From contig CALVAQ010000017.1 in assembly GCA_944325595.1 (NCBI GenBank), positions 1 through 46,880 of the forward strand: DNA of 46,880 bases, written 5' to 3'. The stretch's first letter is position 1, and each line of letters begins with the position of its first letter. This stretch comes from Candidatus Gastranaerophilales bacterium (GTDB taxonomy: Bacteria; Cyanobacteriota; Vampirovibrionia; Gastranaerophilales; Gastranaerophilaceae). A program made the position numbers and the translations under genes. Of this stretch, positions 25,503-32,123 are shown piece after piece. The notes beneath the pieces are model-generated. The model worked only from the letters and a program-made list of their open reading frames with translations. It searched no databases and had not been told where the DNA came from.

Positions 25503-26747
25503 ATGGTATGCGGAGTTAATTTCAGCAATATGAGCAGTTGGCAATACAGCCCGTTTGGTGCAGCAGGATATGTTAGCCCTTCAATTACGGCTCCTGTTGA
25601 TACACTTGGCTCTCAAAATGATATAGCTCTATACTGGAATAATGCCGGTGTTGACAGAGCAGTTGCCGACTCCGCAGCACTTACTTATTCTATTGTACCA
25701 ATGCTTATACAGCTTAAGGCAGATATTTCAAAATACTGGCAAGGTTTAATGACATCAAATAATTCATCTTCTAACTGGACTTTTAATCCTATAGAAAGAC
25801 ATAATCCTTTCACTATAGAGTATCGTAGCGGAGCAAATAGTGCTTCTGAAACAACAAAAATAAAAGAAACCGAAATTCTTGCCGGTCTTGAAAAAATGGG
25901 CAGAGGCAAGGCTGTTTCAGATGTAATGAATCAAGAAATAGAAGTTGACGGCGTAAAAACAACACTGCTCAAACACTTGATGGATTTGGTTGAAGAATAT
26001 AGAAAAGATCCTGCAAATGCAAGATTGAGCGAAGAAAACTATAACAAAATCTGGGATATCGTAGACAGATATATCCAAAATGGCGATCTTTCTACACAAG
26101 ATATAAAAACACTTCTGGAAATTGCAAGAGATCCGGATGCAACATCTGGCACAGATGACGATGATGCAACTTCATCCGATTATGCAAAACGCCCATTGCG
26201 TAATGCACAGGTTGTAGCATCACCTGACACATCAGTAGATCCAATTGTTCAAAATATTATAGACTCTATGTACTGCTGGGGTACAAAGAAAAACGACCTT
26301 TCTTCTTCATTGGAAGAAGTTAACAAAAACAATATATTGGAAGTTTTGAATGGATTTGAAGAAAAAGCAAAATTCAAAAAAAGAGGCGGCGACAAGACTC
26401 TTATTGAAAAAATCTTCAATGAAATGAACGGATGGGATGGAAATACCTGGTTGCTTCAAAGAGACAAAGCCGGTAGATATGTTAAAGATTTAGCTGAGTC
26501 TTTAATTATCCGTACGCAAGAACTTATTGAAAGCGGACATTGTGACGAACAAACAGCACAAGAATTAAATAATTTGATATCCAACCTTAATTCAGAAATA
26601 GGTAAAGCAAATGGTCATAATAATGCAAAACCATATAAAGAGTCTATTACAAAAGCGTTTGATGCTCTTGTAGAAAAATTGACAACGGTTGAAGCATCTG
26701 TATACAAAGAATATGACAAGGCACTCGAAGAAGGAAATGTACAATAA
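25503..26747 (+). CDS. 414-aa protein of unknown family
   Basis: It starts MVCGVNFSNMSSWQYSPFG behind AAGGGG. Residues 1-60 are Gly/Ser/Tyr-rich without a signal peptide, and residues about 125-215 and 265-405 are helical and charged. An acidic low-complexity stretch (DATSGTDDDDATSSD) separates the two helical blocks. I do not recognise any domain. The gene has its own long regulatory region with the three-block element and its own terminator, so it is an independently controlled unit. It is probably lineage-specific. Confidence 0.75.
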   Translation: MVCGVNFSNMSSWQYSPFGAAGYVSPSITAPVDTLGSQNDIALYWNNAGVDRAVADSAALTYSIVPMLIQLKADISKYWQGLMTSNNSSSNWTFNPIERHNPFTIEYRSGANSASETTKIKETEILAGLEKMGRGKAVSDVMNQEIEVDGVKTTLLKHLMDLVEEYRKDPANARLSEENYNKIWDIVDRYIQNGDLSTQDIKTLLEIARDPDATSGTDDDDATSSDYAKRPLRNAQVVASPDTSVDPIVQNIIDSMYCWGTKKNDLSSSLEEVNKNNILEVLNGFEEKAKFKKRGGDKTLIEKIFNEMNGWDGNTWLLQRDKAGRYVKDLAESLIIRTQELIESGHCDEQTAQELNNLISNLNSEIGKANGHNNAKPYKESITKAFDALVEKLTTVEASVYKEYDKALEEGNVQ

Positions 26748-26803
26748 CAAATAAAAACAATATAATTTATTCCTCGGTTTATAATAGGTTTGGTAGGTTT
26801 TCA

Positions 26804-26829
26804 GGGCACATAATGTGCCCTTTATTTTT
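26804..26829 (+). terminator. Intrinsic terminator of the 414-aa gene
   Basis: GGGCACA and TGTGCCC form a 7-bp stem with a TAA loop, followed by TTTATTTTT. Confidence 0.8.
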
Positions 26830-26921
26830 GTCATAATTTGTTCGAAAGATTTTGTAATAATAGAATTCAGCCCTCAGACACAACCGTATTGCAAAGTTGA
26901 AGCAAAAAGACAATATCTGAT

Positions 26922-26949
26922 TTGCAAAAAGTTTTTAATTTTGTATGAT
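26922..26949 (+). promoter_or_regulatory. Promoter of spmA, implying a leaderless mRNA
   Basis: TTGCAA (26922-26927) and TATGAT (26944-26949) are 16 bases apart. The spmA ATG at 26956 lies where transcription would begin, and no ribosome site is seen. Confidence 0.55.
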
Positions 26950-26955
26950 TAAAGA

Positions 26956-27570
26956 ATGAATTATATCTGGTTTTTTATAATACTCATCTCATTTGCTGCC
27001 GCAGCATATACAGGCAGAATCGATGAAACCGTCAATGCAATCTGGAAAGGTGCACAGACTTCTATAGAAATTGCCCTTTATCTCGCAGGTATAATGGCAT
27101 TCTGGCTCGGTATAATGAAGATCGCGCAAAAAGCCGGACTTGTGGATTTTATTGCAAAATTGGTCACTCCTTTTGCAAGGTTGTTATTTCCCGATTTAAA
27201 AAAAGATAACCCTGCTATCGGTGATATTGCAATGAATTTTAGTGCCAATGCTTTCGGACTTTCAAATGCTGCTACTCCAATAGGAATAAAAGCAATGGAG
27301 GAACTTCAAAAAGTCAACAAAGATAAAAATTCAGCATCAAATGATATGTGCACATTGCTGGCTATGAATACTGCAGGTTTCCAGCTCGTTCCGGCGACGG
27401 TTATTGCTGTGCTTGCCGCCTGCGGGGCAAAAAACCCGACAGAAATTGTTCTGCCGACACTGATTGTTACTTCATTTACTTTTGTTTTTGCGATTGTAGT
27501 GGTAAAAATTCTTGAAAAATTTTCAAAACCTCAAATTCCTTCAGACATAAAGGAGGAAAATGATGGTTAA
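26956..27570 (+). CDS. spmA: Spore-maturation-protein-A-like membrane protein
   Basis: 204 aa with about five transmembrane segments. The family's nucleoside-recognition (Gate) region is visible: FWLGIMKIAQKAGLVDFIAK, then NFSANAFGLSNAATPIGIKAM and MNTAGFQLVPATVIAV. In Bacillus SpmA and SpmB are needed for spore core dehydration, but the pair is widespread in non-spore-formers, where the function is unknown (a transport or signalling role is suggested). It overlaps spmB by 8-11 bases, forming a typical pair. Confidence 0.9.
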   Translation: MNYIWFFIILISFAAAAYTGRIDETVNAIWKGAQTSIEIALYLAGIMAFWLGIMKIAQKAGLVDFIAKLVTPFARLLFPDLKKDNPAIGDIAMNFSANAFGLSNAATPIGIKAMEELQKVNKDKNSASNDMCTLLAMNTAGFQLVPATVIAVLAACGAKNPTEIVLPTLIVTSFTFVFAIVVVKILEKFSKPQIPSDIKEENDG

Positions 27571-28099
27571 AACGATAATAGACGGTATATCAAGCTGGCT
27601 GATTCCCTTTATCATTGTTGTTTCATTGATTTGCGGAATTATAAAAAGAGTTCCCGTATACGAGACATTTATTGACGGGGCAAAAGACGGACTAAAGGTT
27701 TCAGTAAATATTCTTCCGTATCTTATTGCAATAATAATTGCAGTTTCCATGCTCAGAGCCTCAGGCGCAATAGAGCTTACACAACAGGCATTTGGCGGTG
27801 TATTAAAGATGTTTAATATTCCCGTTGATGTTTTACCGGTTATGGTTGTTCGCTCTTTATCAGGCAGTGCGGTTCTGGGGATGTTTTCAGATATTGCAAA
27901 CCAGTTCGGACCTGATTCGTTTGTGACAAAACTCACGGCAATAATGGTCGGCAGTTCAGAGACAACTTTTTACGTCTTAGCCGTGTATTTTGGTTCGGTT
28001 GGCATAAAAAAATTCAGACACGCTATTCTTGCGGGAATTCTTGCGGATGCTGCGGGAATAATTGCAGCAGTGGCAGTTGCAAACTGGCTGTTTTTGTAA
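27563..28099 (+). CDS. spmB: Spore-maturation-protein-B-like membrane protein
   Basis: 178 aa from the second of two adjacent ATGs (27560 and 27563); AGGAGG is ideally spaced for 27563. It has four or five membrane segments and the Gate motifs GAKDGLKVSVNILPYLIAI, RSLSGSAVLGMFSDI and GSSETTFYVLAVYFGSVG. It forms a partner unit with SpmA in the inner membrane. The binding lipoprotein gene follows after 30 bases and may be in the same transcript. Confidence 0.9.
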   Translation: MVKTIIDGISSWLIPFIIVVSLICGIIKRVPVYETFIDGAKDGLKVSVNILPYLIAIIIAVSMLRASGAIELTQQAFGGVLKMFNIPVDVLPVMVVRSLSGSAVLGMFSDIANQFGPDSFVTKLTAIMVGSSETTFYVLAVYFGSVGIKKFRHAILAGILADAAGIIAAVAVANWLFL

Positions 28100-28129
28100 T
28101 TTATAATAAAAATAGTTATAGAGGTAAAT

Positions 28130-28930
28130 ATGTTTAAAAAAGTAATATTATGTTTGGTGCTGGTTTCTGGTTTACTCTTGTGCGGCTGCACGGCAAAAAA
28201 AGAAAAAGCCAACCTTCTTTCAACAATTAAAAAAAGAGGTGAACTGATTGTCGGTGTAAAATTTGACTCAAAACCGTTCGGTTTTGTTGAAAACGGAAAA
28301 CTTCAGGGGTATGACATAGATATTGCACATCTTCTGGCAAAAAGAATTCTCGGTAATGAAAACCTTGTCCGATTTGTCGAAGTTACACCCTCAAACAGAA
28401 TATCAAAACTCAATTCAGGCGAAGTTGATATGGTGGTTGCTACTATGACAATTACGCCTTCACGTCTTGAGGTTGTAGATTTTTCCCTGCCTTATTTTTA
28501 TGCCGGACAGGCTGTTATGATTAGACGGGGAACCGCTATCAAGACAATAAGCGACCTTAACGGAAGAAGGGTTGTTATTGTACTCGGTACAACCGGCGAA
28601 ACTAGCCTCAGGTATTTTGCACCCGAAGTCATCCTGCAGGGATACCGCTCATATAAAGAGGCTTTTGCAGGCATGCTCAGAGGCAGAGCCGAGGCTATGT
28701 CTGCCGATGATGCTATTCTTGCCGGATTTGTAATGGATCATCCAGAGTTTATGCTTCTCCCTCAAAGATATACTCAGGAAGGCTACGGAGTTGCTTTCAG
28801 AAAAGATGCAGCCTCCGCTTCTTTAAAATTTGAGGTAAATAATGCCATAGCAGAACTCAGAAAAAAAGGACATTTAAATCAACTGAAAGCAAAATGGCTT
28901 CCGCTTGCAAGCGATAATTTAAAAAAATAA
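28130..28930 (+). CDS. Amino-acid ABC transporter substrate-binding lipoprotein (SBP family 3)
   Basis: 266 aa. The signal ends in lipobox LLLCGC, so Cys20 is probably lipidated. The periplasmic-binding fold shows the family-3 pattern: GELIVGVKFDSKPFGF, LQGYDIDIAHLLAKRIL, RISKLNSGEVDMVVATMTIT and SLPYFYAGQAVMI. It would capture a polar amino acid such as glutamate or glutamine. No ABC permease or ATPase is adjacent, so it either serves a distant transporter or acts as a sensor. GAGGT is the ribosome site. Confidence 0.9.
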   Translation: MFKKVILCLVLVSGLLLCGCTAKKEKANLLSTIKKRGELIVGVKFDSKPFGFVENGKLQGYDIDIAHLLAKRILGNENLVRFVEVTPSNRISKLNSGEVDMVVATMTITPSRLEVVDFSLPYFYAGQAVMIRRGTAIKTISDLNGRRVVIVLGTTGETSLRYFAPEVILQGYRSYKEAFAGMLRGRAEAMSADDAILAGFVMDHPEFMLLPQRYTQEGYGVAFRKDAASASLKFEVNNAIAELRKKGHLNQLKAKWLPLASDNLKK

Positions 28931-28935
28931 TCAAT

Positions 28936-30180
28936 CTATACCGGGCTTGTAATGTATCCGGTTATTGCACTGTGAGCGGCTGTTGCAGGAGAGCAAAGGT
29001 AAATAAAACCTTTTGTATTACCCATTCTGCCTTGGAAGTTTCTGTTTTGTGTTGCAAGACAGACCTCTCCGTCACCCAGTATACCCGCATGAACACCGAC
29101 ACAGGGTCCGCAGCCGGGAGCCAGAACAGATGCTCCGGAATCAACAAGAGTTGTTAATATCCCCTCCTCAATTGCCTGTTTGTATACGGTTTTTGATGCC
29201 GGTACAACAATTAGCCTTACATCAGGATTAACCTGTTTGTCTTTTAAGATTTTTGCGGCAATCCGCAAATCTTCTATACGTCCGTTTGTACATGTGCCGA
29301 TAAAGACCTGATTTATTTTCACATCCTTTAAATCCTTTGCCGGCTTTGTATTGTCTACCGTATGCGGACAGGAAACCATCGGCACGAGTTTTGACGCATC
29401 AATTTCAATGACTCTTTCATAAACGGCATCTTCATCCGGTTTTACATCTACAAACTTTTCTTCCCTTCCCTGCTGTTTTAAGTATTCTCTGGTCTTTTCA
29501 TCAGTACAGAATAATCCGGCTTTTGCACCTGCCTCAACAGCCATATTTGCGATTGTAAATCTGTCGGACATGGTCATCTTTTCGATAGTTGAACCGTGAA
29601 ATTCAAGGGCTTTGTATGTAGCACCGTCAGCACCAATCATACCGATGAGAGACAAAATCAAATCTTTTGCATATACTCCTTGAGGAAAATCACCGTTTAC
29701 AACAATTTTAAAGGTTTGCGGTACTTTGAGCCAAGTTTTGCCCATTGCCATTGCAACAGCAATATCTGTTGAGCCCATTCCCGTAGCAAAAGCACCCAGA
29801 GCTCCTGATGTACAAGTATGCGAGTCTGCGCCGACAAGGATTTCTCCGGGGTTTACGAATGATTCAACCAGTCTCTGGTGACAGACCCCGCATCCGGTTT
29901 CTGAAAGAACTGCGCCTGTCTCTTTTGCAAATTCACGAAGCACCATATGAGTGTTTGAAAGCTCTTTTCTCGGGCTTGGAGAGGCATGGTCGATAAAAAG
30001 AATACATCTTTGAGGATTAGCCGGTTTTGCTTTGCCTAGCTTTTTGAACTCTTGAACCATAAGCGGACCCGTTCCGTCTTGAACTGCGGCTACATCAACT
30101 CTTGCTATACAGAGTTCACCTGCCTTTACCTCATGTCCGGCATGTTTTGATATGATTTTTTCAGCAATTGTTTGTCCCAT
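28936..30180 (-). CDS. leuC: 3-isopropylmalate dehydratase large subunit
   Basis: 414 aa from the ATG at 30180 (MGQTIAEKIISKHAG); the 16 upstream codons look non-coding. It is an aconitase-superfamily enzyme isomerising isopropylmalate in leucine synthesis with a 4Fe-4S cluster. Cluster cysteines lie in FIGTCTNGRIEDL and LAPGCGPCVG. Also visible are DHASPSP, GADSHTCTSGALGAFATGMG and the C-terminal NRNFQGRMG. The length and motifs match the LeuC2/HacA type; homoaconitase is the alternative. leuD is not adjacent. It converges on the binding-lipoprotein gene with a 5-base gap. Confidence 0.93.
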   Translation of the reverse strand: MGQTIAEKIISKHAGHEVKAGELCIARVDVAAVQDGTGPLMVQEFKKLGKAKPANPQRCILFIDHASPSPRKELSNTHMVLREFAKETGAVLSETGCGVCHQRLVESFVNPGEILVGADSHTCTSGALGAFATGMGSTDIAVAMAMGKTWLKVPQTFKIVVNGDFPQGVYAKDLILSLIGMIGADGATYKALEFHGSTIEKMTMSDRFTIANMAVEAGAKAGLFCTDEKTREYLKQQGREEKFVDVKPDEDAVYERVIEIDASKLVPMVSCPHTVDNTKPAKDLKDVKINQVFIGTCTNGRIEDLRIAAKILKDKQVNPDVRLIVVPASKTVYKQAIEEGILTTLVDSGASVLAPGCGPCVGVHAGILGDGEVCLATQNRNFQGRMGNTKGFIYLCSPATAAHSAITGYITSPV

Positions 30181-30423
30181 TTTTTTCTCTTTCTTGTTCC
30201 GGTATTCTTCTATCGAAAAATTTTCCACTCATTTTTTATTTTGGTATTTCTCCAAAACCATTATAAATATAGCATATTTTGCGATATCGGTCAGAAAAAA
30301 TATTAAGTTCTGTAAATATATACAAAATATATGTTTTATATATCATATAAAGGGTATTATATTAATGTAGCCAATTCTCTTTATACTTTCTCTTCCACTC
30401 CTTTTCTCCATGATGAAAACTCT

Positions 30424-30454
30424 GCCGGTCGATGTGTAAGTCGAGCGGCTTTTT
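30424..30454 (+). terminator. Plus-strand intrinsic terminator with no plus-strand gene in front
   Basis: GCCGGTCGA (30424-30432) and TCGAGCGGC (30441-30449) pair with one mismatch around an 8-base loop and are followed by TTTTT. leuC and the permease gene on either side both run on the minus strand, so either it ends an unannotated small RNA starting after about 30300, or it weakly stops the permease transcript in the other direction. Confidence 0.5.
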
Positions 30455-30472
30455 ATTAAGCAAAACAAGACA

Positions 30473-31651
30473 TTAAGTTATGGTATAGACTTTTCTGTAA
30501 TACAAAATTGAGCCGAGAATAAACAGTATGACATTCGGAACCCAGGCGGCAAGAAGCGGTGCAATTTTCATTTCCTCACCCAGAGAAATTGACAACGCAC
30601 GAAGCAGGTAATACAGAAATATAATCAAAATACTAAACAGAAAACCTCTGTTGTATCTGACCCTCGGCGGAGTAATTGCCAGAGGAACCCCGAGAAGCAC
30701 AAGAACCATTGTTGTGAACGGGAATGCAAATTTGTTGTGAAGTTCTATTTTGAAAAGTGAATGTGTTTTGGGGTCATGATATTTTTTTGAGTTGTTCTCG
30801 ATATATTTCCAGAGCGCTACTACGTTGTACTGTGTTGCTTCATCCTCCGTAAGTTTGTCTTTTACATCCATACCGAAATCAGCAGTAGTTTGAGCAAACC
30901 ATACACTGTTTAATATATTTTCTTTTTTGGTCATTGTATACGCAGCACCTTTGATAAACTGCCAGCCTTCGGGACTTGTTTTTCCTGTTTGAGATTGAAT
31001 TACTTTAAGAGCATCTTTCTCTGAAAAATCCACAACTGTTACGTTTTTCAAAATATTGTCTTCGCAGCGCTGAACAAAGAAGAGTCTTTTTATCGAATTC
31101 CCACCTTCCTGTGTGGATTTTGTTTCTTTAAAGGTAAAATTTTGTTTTCCGTTCGGGATATTTTTTTGCCCCAAAGCCCAGACAGCAAGGGTTTTTGACT
31201 GTGAATTTGTAATCGGGACTATAGTTTCATTTACGATAAAGGTAAACAAACTCATTACCGCAGCAAATATGAAAATCGGTTTTGCAATACGGTTCAACCC
31301 TATACCGCAGGCTCTCATTACCGTAATTTCCGAAGACAGACTCAGTTTATTCAAAGTCATAACGGTTGAGAACAGAACACTCATCGGTATTGCCATTACT
31401 ATAACCTGAGGCAGGTTCAGCAATACAATCATCAATGCTACATTAAAAGGAATTCCGTACAAAGTAATTTGTTTAATCAATGTAATAAAAGTATCCGAAG
31501 CAAAGATTATGGACGTAAATATAACAATACCCATAATGAAAATCTCGATTACCTGTCTCATTATGTATTTGTCCAGAATGCTGACTTTGTCAGTTGTTTC
31601 TTTTATTTTTTCAAGCTGCTTTTGCGCTTCTTCCGGTATATTTATTTCCAT
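30473..31651 (-). CDS. LptF/LptG-family (YjgP/YjgQ) permease
   Basis: 392 aa with the family layout: three N-terminal membrane helices, a periplasmic domain (about residues 150-290), and three C-terminal helices. Motifs include SILDKYIMRQVIEIF, AIPMSVLFSTVMTLNKLSLSSEITVMRACGI and, after the soluble part, HNKFAFPFTTMVLVLLGVPLAI. LptF and LptG form the inner-membrane channel that extracts lipopolysaccharide. Only one such gene is here, so it could be a homodimer, as proposed for some lineages, or its partner may lie elsewhere. It starts 4 bases after the zinc-ribbon gene. Confidence 0.92.
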   Translation of the reverse strand: MEINIPEEAQKQLEKIKETTDKVSILDKYIMRQVIEIFIMGIVIFTSIIFASDTFITLIKQITLYGIPFNVALMIVLLNLPQVIVMAIPMSVLFSTVMTLNKLSLSSEITVMRACGIGLNRIAKPIFIFAAVMSLFTFIVNETIVPITNSQSKTLAVWALGQKNIPNGKQNFTFKETKSTQEGGNSIKRLFFVQRCEDNILKNVTVVDFSEKDALKVIQSQTGKTSPEGWQFIKGAAYTMTKKENILNSVWFAQTTADFGMDVKDKLTEDEATQYNVVALWKYIENNSKKYHDPKTHSLFKIELHNKFAFPFTTMVLVLLGVPLAITPPRVRYNRGFLFSILIIFLYYLLRALSISLGEEMKIAPLLAAWVPNVILFILGSILYYRKVYTIT

Positions 31652-31655
31652 ATTT

Positions 31656-31976
31656 TTAGTTGTTGTGTTCTATCTCATCTTGTTTTATGAAATTGCATTG
31701 TGCTTCCAGCTTTTTGTCCTCCATATTTGCCATCAAGTCGTCTATTGATGCAAATTTTCCGAGTGCAAAACCTGTTTCGGCAAGCAAAACACAATCATTG
31801 CATATTCTGATTCCGTCATAAACAACGGAACCGGCAAGAGGTTTTTCTTCGCCGCAGCACTGGCATTCAAACATATCAAACTCGCTGTCAGGGTTTTCTT
31901 CTATGTCGTCAAGTTTCATCTGCTCTACAACAGCCTGCATATCTTCTATGATTTTTAATTCTTCTTCTTTGTTCAT
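31656..31976 (-). CDS. Small zinc-ribbon-like protein, unknown
   Basis: 106 aa. An acidic N-terminal helix precedes a four-cysteine module, ECQCCGEEKPLAGSVV then RICNDCVLLAETG, which would hold one zinc. The remainder is acidic. Cys-x-x-Cys pairs of this kind occur in small adaptor or regulatory proteins. It is the first gene of a two-gene operon with the LptF/G permease, with only 4 bases between them, so a link to lipopolysaccharide export is possible but unproven. Confidence 0.7.
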   Translation of the reverse strand: MNKEEELKIIEDMQAVVEQMKLDDIEENPDSEFDMFECQCCGEEKPLAGSVVYDGIRICNDCVLLAETGFALGKFASIDDLMANMEDKKLEAQCNFIKQDEIEHNN

Positions 31977-32123
31977 AGAAAATATTATATCGTAATAACG
32001 AAATTATTACACTTCAAAACTTAACTGTTTTAAAAAATTAATATACGGCGTTAAATTTTGATGGCAATTAAACTTTTAATATGCTAAAATTTCTACATTG
32101 GAGTAAGTTTGGGGATTTTTAGG

